Below are positions 26,512 to 35,456 of a stretch of 64,000 bases of DNA, in pieces. Both the position numbers and the translations under genes were made by a program. The stretch comes from JAJDGF01 sp031549325 (GTDB taxonomy: Bacteria > Bacillota > Clostridia > Christensenellales > Aristaeellaceae). The notes under the pieces were generated by a model. It was not told where the DNA came from. It saw only the letters and a list, made by a program, of their open reading frames with translations, and made no database searches. The first letter of the stretch is position 1, and the number at the start of each line of letters is the position of its first letter. The stretch covers positions 10,795 through 74,794 of the forward strand of contig JAVBQA010000030.1 of NCBI GenBank assembly GCA_031549325.1, in the 5' to 3' direction.

Positions 26512-28344
26512 TTGACGGACGAGTTTGACTTGGTGGTGATCGGCGCGGGCCATGCGGGCTGCGAGGCGGCGCTGGCGGCTGCGCGGATGGGGCGGCGCGT
26601 GCTGCTGACCACGCTGAATCTGGACAGCGTCGCGCTGATGCCGTGCAACCCGGCGATCGGCGGCACGGCTAAGGGACATCTGGTGCGCGAGCTGGACGCG
26701 CTGGGCGGCGAGATGGGGCTCGCGATCGACGACACGCTGATCCAGTCCCGCATGCTGAACCTGGGCAAGGGCCCGGCGATGCACTCGCTGCGGGCGCAGG
26801 CGGACAAGAAGGCGTATCAGCGGCGGATGCAGAGCGCGGTGCTGAACCAAGCGGGACTGTGCCTCAGGCAGGCCGAGATCGCTCGCATTGAAGCGCGACA
26901 GGGCCGCGTGTCCTGTGTGCTCACCGGCACGGGGGAGCGCATTCCCTGCCGGGCGGTGGTGGTGGCCAGCGGGGTGTATCTGGGCAGCCGCACGGTGATC
27001 GGCGAGTTTTCGCAGTGCGCGGGGCCGCAAGGGCTGATGAACTGCCGCACGCTGGGCGAGTCCCTGACGGAACTCGGCTTCCCGCTCCGGCGGTTCAAGA
27101 CCGGCACGCCCGCGCGCATCGACGGGCGCACCATCGATTTTTCCAGGATGCAGCCCCAGCCGGGCGACGAGCCGGTGGTTCCGTTCTCGTTCATGACGCG
27201 GCGGCGGCTGAAGAACCGCGCGCTGTGCCACCTGACCTACACCACGCCCGAAACCCACGGCATCATCCTGGACAACCTGTCCCGCGCGCCCATGTACGCG
27301 GGGGGCATTCACGGAACCGGCGCGCGCTACTGCCCGTCCATTGAAGACAAAGTGGTGCGCTTTCAGGACAAACAGCGCCATCCGATCTTTCTGGAGCCCG
27401 AGGGGCTCCAAACCGTCGAGTGGTACGTGCAGGGCATGTCCACCTCCATGCCGGAAAACATACAGCGCCGCATCTACCATAGCGTGCCCGGCCTCGAGCA
27501 GGCGAAAATCCTCCGGCTGGCCTACGCGATCGAGTATGACTGCATCGACCCCACGCAGCTGGACGGCGCGCTCGGCGCCAGGCAGATCGAGGGGCTTTGG
27601 TTCGCAGGACAGATCAACGGCACGTCCGGCTATGAAGAGGCCGCCGCCCAGGGGCTTTACGCCGGGCTGAACGCCGCGCTGTGGCTCCAGGGCAGAGATC
27701 CGCTGCTGCTCGGGCGGCAGGACGCCTACCTGGGCGTGCTGGCGGACGATCTCACCACCAAGGGCGTGGACGAGCCTTACCGCATGATGACCTCGCGGGC
27801 CGAGTACCGGCTCACGCTGCGCCAGGACAACGCCGACCTGCGGCTGACCGAGCGCGCGCATCGGGCAGGGCTGGCCAGCGCCGCGCGGCTGCGGCGAATG
27901 GAGAAGAAGCGCCGGGACACCGAGGCGCTGACGGAGCTTCTGGCCGAGCGGCGGCTGTGCGAGCGGCTGCGGCGGCCCGAGGTGACGCTCTCTCAGCTGG
28001 CCGAAGACAGCCCGGAGATCCTGGGTTTCCCCGCCGACGCCCGCGAGCAGGCAGAGCTGGGCGTCAAGTACGAAGGGTATCTTAGCAGGCAGGCCGCCGA
28101 GATCCGCCGGTTCGAGCGCACGGAGGCCCAAGTCCTGCCGGAGGGCGTCGACTACATGCAGATTGGCTCGCTTCGGATCGAGGCGCGCCAGAAGCTGCAG
28201 GCGCAGCGCCCGCGCTCGCTGGGGCAGGCGTCCCGGATTCCCGGCGTGTCGCCGGGCGACATCTCGGTGCTGATGGTCTACCTGGAAAAGCGGAGACGCA
28301 CGCGAATTGAAGATACAAACGGCATACAGGAGGAATCACCATGA
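26512..28344 (+). CDS. mnmG: tRNA uridine-5-carboxymethylaminomethyl modification enzyme MnmG (GidA)
   Basis: 610 residues. The FAD-binding motif DLVVIGAGHAGCEAALAAAR is at the N terminus, with CNPAIGGTAKGHLVRELDALGG, the second nucleotide motif region and YEEAAAQGLYAGLNAAL. With MnmE it modifies the wobble uridine of several tRNAs. The start is TTG 26512 with GGAGG 6 bases upstream; an in-frame extension to 26284 would cross the promoter and is rejected. mnmE is not adjacent, which is unusual. It overlaps the next gene by ATGA. Confidence 0.95.
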   Translation: MTDEFDLVVIGAGHAGCEAALAAARMGRRVLLTTLNLDSVALMPCNPAIGGTAKGHLVRELDALGGEMGLAIDDTLIQSRMLNLGKGPAMHSLRAQADKKAYQRRMQSAVLNQAGLCLRQAEIARIEARQGRVSCVLTGTGERIPCRAVVVASGVYLGSRTVIGEFSQCAGPQGLMNCRTLGESLTELGFPLRRFKTGTPARIDGRTIDFSRMQPQPGDEPVVPFSFMTRRRLKNRALCHLTYTTPETHGIILDNLSRAPMYAGGIHGTGARYCPSIEDKVVRFQDKQRHPIFLEPEGLQTVEWYVQGMSTSMPENIQRRIYHSVPGLEQAKILRLAYAIEYDCIDPTQLDGALGARQIEGLWFAGQINGTSGYEEAAAQGLYAGLNAALWLQGRDPLLLGRQDAYLGVLADDLTTKGVDEPYRMMTSRAEYRLTLRQDNADLRLTERAHRAGLASAARLRRMEKKRRDTEALTELLAERRLCERLRRPEVTLSQLAEDSPEILGFPADAREQAELGVKYEGYLSRQAAEIRRFERTEAQVLPEGVDYMQIGSLRIEARQKLQAQRPRSLGQASRIPGVSPGDISVLMVYLEKRRRTRIEDTNGIQEESP

Positions 28345-30044
28345 CGACAAAGCTGGCCAAACTGCTCGCGCTCGGGCTGTGCCTTTTGATGCTCCTTCCG
28401 GCCCTGGCGCTGGCCACCGAAACCGGCGCCACCCCCAACCCCACGCAGACGCCAAAACCCACGCCCACTCCGCGCGTGACCGCCACGCCGCGCCCCGTGG
28501 TGCTGGCGACTGGCGCGCCCACGTTCGGCTCGATGGATCCGGCGGATCTGCCCAAAAAGGCCGCGGAGATCAAGTGCAAGTTCAAGATGAGCGAGGGCAA
28601 GCCCCTGCCGATGCTGGACAGCAAGCTCAGCACCGCTTGGAAGAACAAGAAAGCCAAGGCCAAGATCCAGATCACGCTGCCTGCGGGCGAAGTGGCCGGC
28701 GGCCTGTACATCGAGTGGGGCAAGAAGCCGGGCGAGTTCACCATCGCCGAGTTCGACGCGGGCGACCAGGAGATCGCCAGCACCGGGCGCAACATCAGCT
28801 ACATCGGGCTGGTAAATTTCTACCCGCTCACCAGCGAGACCCGCAAGATCGTCATCACGTTCCAGGACAAGGGCACCGCCGTCTCCACGCTGCGCGTGTT
28901 CAGCGAGGGCGAGCTGCCCACCGGCATCCAGGACTGGAACAAGCCCGTCACCAAGGCCGACCTGCTGGTCGTGGCCGCGCATCAGGGCGATGAATTCCTG
29001 TTCTTCGGCGGCGCGATCCCCTATTACACGACGGTCGAGGGCAAGCAGGTGCAGGTGCTCTACATGGCCAACGGCGGCCGCGGCAGCTACAAAGAGGCGC
29101 TCAATGGGCTGTGGGCTTCCGGCCTTCGGAACTACCCGGAGTTTTTGGGCTTTCGGGACGTGAACGCCAAGACCCTCAAGGCGGCCTCCAAAGCCTGGAA
29201 CGCCGACAAGGTGCGCGAGGCGCTGGTGGATAAGATCCGGCGCTACAAGCCCGAGGTCGTGCTGAGCCATGACCTGAAGGGCGAGAACGGCGAGGGCGTG
29301 CACATGCTCACCGCCAACATCCTGAAGGAAGCCGTGGAGCAGGCCGCCGATCCCGCCAAGTACAAGAAATCCGCCGACAAGTATGGCGTCTGGCAAGCCC
29401 AAAAGCTGTACCTGCACCTGTACAACGAGAACACGGTGACCATGGACTGGGCCAGCAAGTTCATCGAGCTGGACAACCGGACCCCCTCCGAGATCGCCCG
29501 CGCTGGTTTCAACGCCAACAAATCCTTCAAGGCCAAGCTGAAGTATGAAGAGGGCGGCAAGTACGACAACGCCGCGTTTGGCCTGGCCTACAGCGATGTG
29601 GGACAGGATCAGGACAAGAAGGATTTGTTTGAGAACATCACCGAGAGCGCCGACGATTACCAGGATTCGCTGGAGCTGAACACCGATGACACTGAAAATG
29701 TGGATTACTCCGAACCGCTGGACGGGGAAGAATCGCTGGACGATGAGCCGATGGACGACGCGGATGAGACGTTTGGCGCGGATCCGACCGATGGGCCGCT
29801 GGATTTGGACGGGGCGCTCGCGCAGACCGCCGGCACCACGCCGCCTCCCCCTGTCAATCCGCCCACCGATACCGCGCCCAAGGCGCCCGTGGATCCGCGC
29901 CTGATCGGGCTGCTGGTGGGCGTGCCCGCCGTGCTCGGCGGCAGCGCCTATGGCTACGGCGCCTACCGCAAGTTCGCCAAGAAGCAGCGCAAGGCCAAGC
30001 GAAAGGCGCAGCGCCTGGAGGGGAAGAAGACCGCGGACGTGTAG
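28341..30044 (+). CDS. exported PIG-L (LmbE-like) deacetylase-family protein with C-terminal anchor
   Basis: 567 residues. A signal peptide (1-25, LLALGLCLLMLLPALALA) is followed by a Thr/Pro linker (30-50), a discoidin-like region (about 75-195) and a PIG-L domain (about 205-405). An acidic segment (435-490) and a Pro-rich stretch follow, then a membrane helix (about 523-545) and a basic tail. The family motif AHPDDE reads A-H214-Q-G-D217-E218 here; the first Asp, the usual general base, is Gly. A distal His (VHML, H321) remains. It is probably surface-anchored and acts on an N-acetyl sugar or only binds glycan. It is coupled to mnmG by overlap. Confidence 0.8.
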   Translation: MTTKLAKLLALGLCLLMLLPALALATETGATPNPTQTPKPTPTPRVTATPRPVVLATGAPTFGSMDPADLPKKAAEIKCKFKMSEGKPLPMLDSKLSTAWKNKKAKAKIQITLPAGEVAGGLYIEWGKKPGEFTIAEFDAGDQEIASTGRNISYIGLVNFYPLTSETRKIVITFQDKGTAVSTLRVFSEGELPTGIQDWNKPVTKADLLVVAAHQGDEFLFFGGAIPYYTTVEGKQVQVLYMANGGRGSYKEALNGLWASGLRNYPEFLGFRDVNAKTLKAASKAWNADKVREALVDKIRRYKPEVVLSHDLKGENGEGVHMLTANILKEAVEQAADPAKYKKSADKYGVWQAQKLYLHLYNENTVTMDWASKFIELDNRTPSEIARAGFNANKSFKAKLKYEEGGKYDNAAFGLAYSDVGQDQDKKDLFENITESADDYQDSLELNTDDTENVDYSEPLDGEESLDDEPMDDADETFGADPTDGPLDLDGALAQTAGTTPPPPVNPPTDTAPKAPVDPRLIGLLVGVPAVLGGSAYGYGAYRKFAKKQRKAKRKAQRLEGKKTADV

Positions 30045-30056
30045 GGGGAGGGGGAG

Positions 30057-30112
30057 GACGATGCGGGGCGCTACCCCGCACCCCGCAAGGGCCTGAGGCC
30101 CTTGACCCCAAT
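30057..30112. repeat. REP-like palindromes after the PIG-L gene
   Basis: GCGGGGCGCTACCCCGC and AAGGGCCTGAGGCCCTT hairpins. A related unit (GGGAACAATGTCCCC, then GCGGGGCAGCGCCCCGC) lies at 30180-30232, before the next gene's stop. Confidence 0.5.
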
Positions 30113-30129
30113 AAGGAAATGAAAAGAAT

Positions 30130-30166
30130 AACGCTCCTGCAAGCACAAGGCTGGCAGGGGCGTTTT
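30130..30166 (+). terminator. terminator of the mnmG-PIG-L operon
   Basis: An 11-bp stem with one G-U pair (30130-30140 with 30154-30164), ending in a T-run (30163-30166). Confidence 0.75.
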
Positions 30167-30238
30167 CATTGCTAATGATGAGGTCTGGGAACAATGTCCC
30201 CAGCGAGGTGCGGGGCAGCGCCCCGCATCGTCCTCACC

Positions 30239-32155
30239 CTACCCGATCATCGCCTCGTCGGGCTTGGGTTCGGGCAGGCGGTAGGTGGGCACGAGCGCCT
30301 TGAGGGCGGTGCGCACCTGATCGGGGTGGTCGAGCGCGGCGGCGTGCAGCTTCTCCAGCTTCTGCTCGAAGACCGGCGGATCCAGCACGATGGGTTTGAG
30401 CACGAAGATCTTCTCGTGGTGGGTCTTGCCGAGGGAATCCTTTTCTTCGGACATCATCAGCTCCTCGTAGAGCTTCTCGCCGGGGCGCAGGCCGGAGATG
30501 ACGATCCGAATGTCCTCTTCGGGCCTGTAGCCGGAGAGCCGGATCAGGTTTTTCGCCAGATCCATGATCCTCACGGGGGTGCCCATGTCCAGCACGAACA
30601 CGTTGCCGGACTCGCCGATGGCGCCCGCCTGCAGCACCAGCTGCGCCGCCTCCGGTATGGTCATGAAATAGCGCGTGATGTCCGGGTGGGTGACGGTGAT
30701 CGGGCCGCCCGCCTGGATCTGCTGCAGGAAGATGGGGATCACGCTGCCGTTGCTTCCGAGCACATTGCCAAAGCGCACGGCCATGTAGCGCGTTTTCGAT
30801 TTCTTGGCCATGTATTGGATGACCATCTCGGTGGCTCTTTTCGTCGCGCCCATGACGTTGGTCGGATTGACGGCTTTGTCGGTGCTGAGCAGCACGAACC
30901 GTTCCACGCCGTACTTGTCGGCGCAGTTGGCCACGTTCATCGTGCCAAACACGTTGTTTTTCACGGCCTCGGCCGGGCTGAACTCCATCAGCGGCACGTG
31001 CTTGTGGGCGGCGGCGTGAAACACCACCTGGGGCCGGTGTTCGCGGAACACGTCGTCCATGCGCGCGCCGTCGCGCACCGAGCCGATCAGCACCACCAGT
31101 TGCACGCTGTCCTTGTATTTGGCGCGCAGCTCGCCCTCGAGCTGGAACGCGTTGTTCTCATAGATGTCAAAGATGATGAGCGTTTGGGGGTGGAACGGCA
31201 TGATCTGGCGGCACAGCTCCGAGCCGATCGAGCCGCCGCCGCCGGTGACCAGCACGGTCTTCCCGGTCAGGTAGCCCGAGATGGAGGCCATGTCGAGCTT
31301 GACTTCGTCGCGAAACAGCAAGTCTGAGATGTTCACGTCGCGCAGCTCGCCGATGTGCAGCTCGCCGCCGGTCACGTCGCGCTTGCCGGGCACCATCTTC
31401 AGCTTGCAGCTGGTGGCGGTGCAGGCGTCCATGATCTCGCGCAGACGCAGGTTGCTGGCCGACGGAATGGCCAGGATGATCTCGTCAATCTCGTATTTCT
31501 GGGCGTACTCGGGGATGTTCACTACGCCGAACAGCACCGGCACCCGGCCGATGCGCGTGCCCGCCTTGGCGGGGTCGTCGTCCACGGCGATCACGGGCAT
31601 CCCCTCGCGAAAGCCCCTGGCCTCCAGCTCGCGGATGGTGGCCGCGCCGGCCCAGCCCGCGCCCACGATCATCACGCGCCTTCTGTGATCCTTCTGGACT
31701 GCCCGGCTGGAAACGCCCACCTGGTTGATGATGCGCACCGAGAAGCGCGCCAGCCCCGCCAGCGTCACCATCAGGAACCACCAGATCAGGTAGATCGTGT
31801 TGGACTGGATGCGCAGGTTGTATTGCGGGAAAAATAAATGGGTGAAAACGCCCGCCAAGAAGGTCAGCCCTGTGCCCAGCAGCGTGCCCATCACGATGCG
31901 CACGGCCTCGTTCAGCCCGGCGTAGCGCCACAGGGCCTTGTACATCTTCATCGCGGCGAAGCTGCCCAGACACAGCGCCGTCATGATGGGCCACAGCCGG
32001 ATGAACCGGATCAAATACCGATCGTTCATGGTCATGTCCAGCTTTAGGTAGATCGCCAAAAACATGGACAGGTTGATGATCACGATGTCCAGCATGACTT
32101 GCATCGTGATCATGGAGAGCGCTTTCCAGGACCGCCCGGGCTTTTGTGGCTGCAT
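30239..32155 (-). CDS. membrane nucleotide-sugar 4,6-dehydratase (CapD/PglF/WbpM type)
   Basis: 638 residues. Four membrane helices (about 15-160) are followed by a CoA-binding-like Rossmann region (RRRVMIVGAGWAGAATIREL) and a C-terminal SDR domain with TGGGGSIGSELCRQI, AAAHKHVPLME and LLSTDKAVNPTNVMGATKRA. The Met-x3-Lys in place of the usual Tyr-x3-Lys is characteristic of this membrane class. These enzymes make UDP-4-keto-6-deoxy-GlcNAc for surface glycans. AGGAG lies upstream of ATG 32155. No glycosyltransferase genes are adjacent. It is divergent from the kinase gene through a symmetric promoter region. Confidence 0.92.
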   Translation of the reverse strand: MQPQKPGRSWKALSMITMQVMLDIVIINLSMFLAIYLKLDMTMNDRYLIRFIRLWPIMTALCLGSFAAMKMYKALWRYAGLNEAVRIVMGTLLGTGLTFLAGVFTHLFFPQYNLRIQSNTIYLIWWFLMVTLAGLARFSVRIINQVGVSSRAVQKDHRRRVMIVGAGWAGAATIRELEARGFREGMPVIAVDDDPAKAGTRIGRVPVLFGVVNIPEYAQKYEIDEIILAIPSASNLRLREIMDACTATSCKLKMVPGKRDVTGGELHIGELRDVNISDLLFRDEVKLDMASISGYLTGKTVLVTGGGGSIGSELCRQIMPFHPQTLIIFDIYENNAFQLEGELRAKYKDSVQLVVLIGSVRDGARMDDVFREHRPQVVFHAAAHKHVPLMEFSPAEAVKNNVFGTMNVANCADKYGVERFVLLSTDKAVNPTNVMGATKRATEMVIQYMAKKSKTRYMAVRFGNVLGSNGSVIPIFLQQIQAGGPITVTHPDITRYFMTIPEAAQLVLQAGAIGESGNVFVLDMGTPVRIMDLAKNLIRLSGYRPEEDIRIVISGLRPGEKLYEELMMSEEKDSLGKTHHEKIFVLKPIVLDPPVFEQKLEKLHAAALDHPDQVRTALKALVPTYRLPEPKPDEAMIG

Positions 32156-32191
32156 GTGGTGTGCTCCTGTGATGGTTGTTATTTCGTAGTT

Positions 32192-32232
32192 ATTATACCA
32201 TTCTTGCGCCTGCCGCGCAACTGTGGTATAAC
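32192..32232. promoter_or_regulatory. back-to-back divergent promoters on a 37-bp dyad
   Basis: Minus strand: TTGCGC and TATAAT (32192-32197), 17-base spacer. Plus strand: TTGCGC (32204-32209) and TATAAC (32227-32232), 17-base spacer. The two share the inverted repeat TATACCA-3-TTGCGC-5-GCGCAA-3-TGGTATA (32194-32230), so polymerase can occupy only one side at a time. Confidence 0.75.
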
Positions 32233-32253
32233 CATAGGGATGGGGTGATGCAC

Positions 32254-33003
32254 ATGAAAAAAGCGCCAAGAGCGCTGGTGTTGATGGATCTGTGCGCCAT
32301 GGGGCGCTGCTCGCTGTCGGTGGCCGTTCCGGTGCTGTCCGCCATGGGGGTGCAGGCCTGCGCGCTGCCCACCATGCTGCTCAGCGCCCACACCGGGTTT
32401 GCCGCCCCGGAAAAGCTCCCTGTGGACGGCTGGTTCGAACGGGCGCTGATGGCGCTCGCGGATGAGCCGTTTGACGCGGTGTATGTCGGATATCTCGCAA
32501 GCGATGCGCAGATTTCGGGCATCGAGCGCTTCTGGGCATTGCGTAAAGACCGGCCGTATCTGTTGGTGGATCCGGCGATGGCCGACCACGGCAGGCTGTA
32601 TTCCGGGATCGGGCAGAGCCGCCCGCAGGCGCTGACGCCGCTGCTGGCGCTGGCCGACCTGGCGACGCCCAACCAGACCGAGCTCATCATGCTGGGCGGC
32701 GCGGACGCGCTGCTGGCGCTTGGGTGCCGGGCGGTGCTGACCACGGGCGGCGGGCGGAACACCTGCCTGTCGCGGGGCGCGCAACCGGTCGGCGTGCCCT
32801 ACGAAGAGCTGCCCGGCGAGTATCCGGGCACCGGCGATCTGTTCGCCTCGGCGCTGCTGGGCTCCCTGCTGAACGGGCAAGACATGGAGCGCGCCATCTC
32901 CCGCGCCGCGGCCTTTGTCCAAACCGCCATTGAGCGCACAAATGCCGCGGGCGCAGACCCGCGGCACGGCGTGGCGTTTGAGCAAGTCCTCCGGCACATT
33001 TGA
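32254..33003 (+). CDS. pyridoxal/pyridoxamine kinase
   Basis: 249 residues of the ribokinase-like PdxK/PdxY family: VLMDLCAMGRCSLSVAVPVLSAMGV, LPTMLLSAHTG, LLVDPAMADHGRLYSG, TPNQTELIMLGG, and the catalytic segment YPGTGDLFASALLG with the base Asp in GTGD. It makes the 5'-phosphate of vitamin B6. ATG 32254 is preferred to the ATG two codons earlier (32248) because GGGGTGAT is then correctly spaced; either is possible. Confidence 0.85.
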   Translation: MKKAPRALVLMDLCAMGRCSLSVAVPVLSAMGVQACALPTMLLSAHTGFAAPEKLPVDGWFERALMALADEPFDAVYVGYLASDAQISGIERFWALRKDRPYLLVDPAMADHGRLYSGIGQSRPQALTPLLALADLATPNQTELIMLGGADALLALGCRAVLTTGGGRNTCLSRGAQPVGVPYEELPGEYPGTGDLFASALLGSLLNGQDMERAISRAAAFVQTAIERTNAAGADPRHGVAFEQVLRHI

Positions 33004-33048
33004 GCCGAATGCTGGATTCTTCAAGGGGGCATGTCCCCTGAGCGGGGG

Positions 33049-33080
33049 CGCGGGGGACAGCGCTCCCGCGTCGCTTTTTT
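33049..33080. terminator. terminator between pyridoxal kinase and scpA
   Basis: Stem CGCGGG (33049-33054) with CCCGCG (33065-33070), then TCGC and six T (33075-33080) on the plus strand. It directly abuts the scpA stop. An AGGGG...CCCCT palindrome (33024-33039) precedes it. Confidence 0.65.
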
Positions 33081-33797
33081 CTACGCCGCCTTTTTCACCC
33101 GGATGTCCTGGTAAGTGCCCTTTTGCACCAGCTTCACGCGGTTGAGCTTGAGCAGCTCCAGCAGGGCCAGGAACATGCTGATGACCTCGTCCTTGTCGGG
33201 GGCGTCCTCGAACAGCTCGCGGAACAGCACCTCGCCCGCGCGCAGCCGCAGCTGGATGCGCGCCATGCAGGAATGCATGGGGTAGTGGTCCCGCTTCACC
33301 TCGCGGGGCTCGTGGCTCGAGTGCTCGCGCGCCTCGACGCGCATCAGCACATGGGCGAAGGCGCGGCTCAGCTGGTCCAGCGTCATGGCGTTCAGCTCGA
33401 AGGTGGGGGGCGGCAGCGGATACTCCTCGGGGAGCTTGGTGATGAGCAGCTTGGCCTCGGTTTCCAGGCGCTGCATGTCCTGGCTCAGTTCCTTGAACTG
33501 CTTGTACTCGGTGAGCTGACGGATCAGCGCCTGCTCGGGGGACTCCTCTTCCTCGTCCTCGCGGGGCGGCACGGGCAGCAGCGCGCGCGACTTGATCTCA
33601 AGCAGCGTGGCGGCCATCTGCAGGAACTCGCTGGCGCTGTCCATGTCCAGGGCAGACAGATCCTCGATGGAGGCCAGGTACTGCTCGGTGATCTCGCTGA
33701 GGAAAATCTCGGTGATCTGGATCTTGGCGCGCGAAATCAGCGTGAGCAGCAGGTCCAGCGGCCCGTCAAATTGCTTGAGGGAAACGACGTAGGGCAT
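33081..33797 (-). CDS. scpA: segregation and condensation protein A
   Basis: 238 residues of the kleisin family. The N-terminal SMC-neck-binding helix region reads VSLKQFDGPLDLLLTLISRAKIQITEI. It is followed by FLQMAATLLEIKSRALLP and a C-terminal winged helix (FLALLELLKLNRVKLVQ). It bridges the two heads of SMC in the condensin complex. GGAG lies upstream of ATG 33797; a longer in-frame stretch runs back into the M50 gene and is not real. The M50-scpA order is typical, but scpB does not follow. Confidence 0.93.
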   Translation of the reverse strand: MPYVVSLKQFDGPLDLLLTLISRAKIQITEIFLSEITEQYLASIEDLSALDMDSASEFLQMAATLLEIKSRALLPVPPREDEEEESPEQALIRQLTEYKQFKELSQDMQRLETEAKLLITKLPEEYPLPPPTFELNAMTLDQLSRAFAHVLMRVEAREHSSHEPREVKRDHYPMHSCMARIQLRLRAGEVLFRELFEDAPDKDEVISMFLALLELLKLNRVKLVQKGTYQDIRVKKAA

Positions 33798-33811
33798 GTT
33801 TTCGGATCTCC

Positions 33812-34495
33812 TTAAGCCAACGCCATGGAGGCGAAGAACTGCGACATCAGGTTGATGATCGGCCACAAAATGTGCAGATGGATGAAGTTCAGATAGCGGC
33901 TGATCAGCCCGGTGCGGTTCAGGATCAGCAACAGAGCCATTCCGGCATAGGAGGCCTGCTGGGAGGTGAACAGCGGGCGCTTGAGGGCCAGATCGTTCAG
34001 CACATGGTAGCCGTCCAGCGGGGGAATCGGGATCAGGTTGAAGAAAGCCAGCGTCAGGTTGACCGTGACGAAGGCATAGAGCATCTCCATCGCATAGCCC
34101 ACCGCCGGGCTGCTCGAGCGGGTGGCGACCTGGATCCACAGCGTGAAGAAGATCACAATCAGCGCCGCGACAAACAGGATCATGTTGGCCGTTATGCCCG
34201 CGATGGACACGATCAGGTCGTCGCGCCGGTAGCTCTTGAAGTTGCGGGGATTCACCGGCACGGGTTTCGCCCAGCCCATGCCCAGCAGCAGCATGGACAG
34301 AAGGCCCAGCGGATCCATGTGCTTGATTGGGTTGAGGGTGAGCCTGCCCAGCATGTAGGCGGTCGGATCGCCGCAGCGGTAAGCCGCATAGGCGTGGGCG
34401 GCCTCGTGAAACGACAGCGAAAACAGGATCGCGGGCAGGTTGATCAACAGCTGCATCAAAAATGCCTGCGGATCTTCGATCAGTCCAAACAGCAT
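33812..34495 (-). CDS. site-2 protease-like M50 family membrane protein
   Basis: 227 residues with several membrane helices. The zinc motif HEAAH lies in SFHEAAHAYAAYRCGDPTAYMLGRLTLNP, and the distal metal/loop motif is FFNLIPIPPLDGYHVL. It belongs to the small stand-alone M50 proteins found upstream of scpA in Firmicutes, whose substrates are unknown. GAGGAG lies upstream of ATG 34495. Confidence 0.9.
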   Translation of the reverse strand: MLFGLIEDPQAFLMQLLINLPAILFSLSFHEAAHAYAAYRCGDPTAYMLGRLTLNPIKHMDPLGLLSMLLLGMGWAKPVPVNPRNFKSYRRDDLIVSIAGITANMILFVAALIVIFFTLWIQVATRSSSPAVGYAMEMLYAFVTVNLTLAFFNLIPIPPLDGYHVLNDLALKRPLFTSQQASYAGMALLLILNRTGLISRYLNFIHLHILWPIINLMSQFFASMALA

Positions 34496-34510
34496 GGCGT
34501 TCTCCTCTTT

Positions 34511-35311
34511 TTACGGTTGTTTGCCGATATATGCCAGAATGCCGCCATCCACATACAGGATGTGGCCGTTCACAAAATTGCTGGCGTCGCTGGCCAGGAA
34601 GACGGCCGGCCCCATCAGGTCATCGGTGGTGCCCCAGCGCTCGGCGGGCGTCTTGGCGATGATGAACTGGTCGAAGGGGTGCCGTTGGCCGTCCGGCTGG
34701 CGCTCCCGCAGCGGCGCGGTCTGCGGGGTCTCGATGTAGCCCGGGCCGATGCCGTTGCACTGGATGTTGTGCTTGCCGTACTCAGAGCAGATGTTTCTCG
34801 TCAGCATCTTCAGGCCGCCCTTGGCCGCCGCGTAGGCCGACACCGTCTCGCGCCCGAGCTCGCTCATCATGGAGCAGATGTTGATGATCTTGCCGTGCCC
34901 TTTCCTGATCATCGAGGGGATCACGGCCTTGCTCAGGATGAATGGCGCGTTCAGATCCACGTCGATCACCTGCCGGAATTCCTCGGCGGTCATCTCGGTC
35001 ATGGGGATGCGCTTGATGATGCCCGCGTTGTTCACCAGGATGTCGATCACGCCGACCTCTTGCTCGATGCGCGCGACCATCTGCTGCACCTGCCCCTCGT
35101 CGGTCACGTCGCACACGTAGCCGCGGGCCTCGATGCCGTCCTTATGATAGCTGTCCAGCCCCTTGTCCACCAGGTCCTGCTTGATGTCGTTGAACACGAT
35201 GCGCGCGCCCGCGCCATGAAGCGCTTTCGCGATCGCGAAACCAATGCCATATGATGCGCCCGTCACTAGCGCGACTTTGCCGTCCAGGCGGAATCTGTTC
35301 ATGCAGTCCAT
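34511..35311 (-). CDS. SDR oxidoreductase, gluconate 5-dehydrogenase/KduD-like
   Basis: 266 residues. The NAD(P) motif is TGASYGIG, with NNAGI and the catalytic Ser/Tyr/Lys in CSMMSELGRETVSAYAAAKGG. The ending GPAVFLASDASNFVNGHILYVDGGILAYIG is typical of gluconate 5-dehydrogenases or 2-deoxy-D-gluconate 3-dehydrogenases. It probably oxidises or reduces a sugar acid. ATG 35311 has AGAGGGGG 9 bases upstream; ATG 35302 is an alternative. Its neighbours do not show the substrate. Confidence 0.87.
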   Translation of the reverse strand: MDCMNRFRLDGKVALVTGASYGIGFAIAKALHGAGARIVFNDIKQDLVDKGLDSYHKDGIEARGYVCDVTDEGQVQQMVARIEQEVGVIDILVNNAGIIKRIPMTEMTAEEFRQVIDVDLNAPFILSKAVIPSMIRKGHGKIINICSMMSELGRETVSAYAAAKGGLKMLTRNICSEYGKHNIQCNGIGPGYIETPQTAPLRERQPDGQRHPFDQFIIAKTPAERWGTTDDLMGPAVFLASDASNFVNGHILYVDGGILAYIGKQP

Positions 35312-35405
35312 GTCCAATGGCCCCCTCTAGTTGTTGCTCTTTGTTTCATTCTACCAAAGAAATGCGCCGCTGTCACGCACGGCAGGTAAAGATTGTGGTG
35401 ACGAC

Positions 35406-35437
35406 AAAAGCGGCCACATCTGAAAAGATGTGGCCGC
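35406..35437 (-). terminator. terminator of the DUF1292 gene
   Basis: A 12-bp perfect stem with a GAAA loop (35410-35421 with 35426-35437), followed on the minus strand by TTTT (35406-35409). Confidence 0.85.
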
Positions 35438-35456
35438 GGTTTGTGTCCCTCAGGAC

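Noticed and set aside
26464..28131. 555-codon frame opposite mnmG
   Set aside because: It is antisense to a fully convincing MnmG and has the same low-complexity composition.
28278..30194. 638-codon frame opposite the PIG-L gene
   Set aside because: It is antisense to a gene with a signal peptide, recognisable domains and coupling to mnmG.
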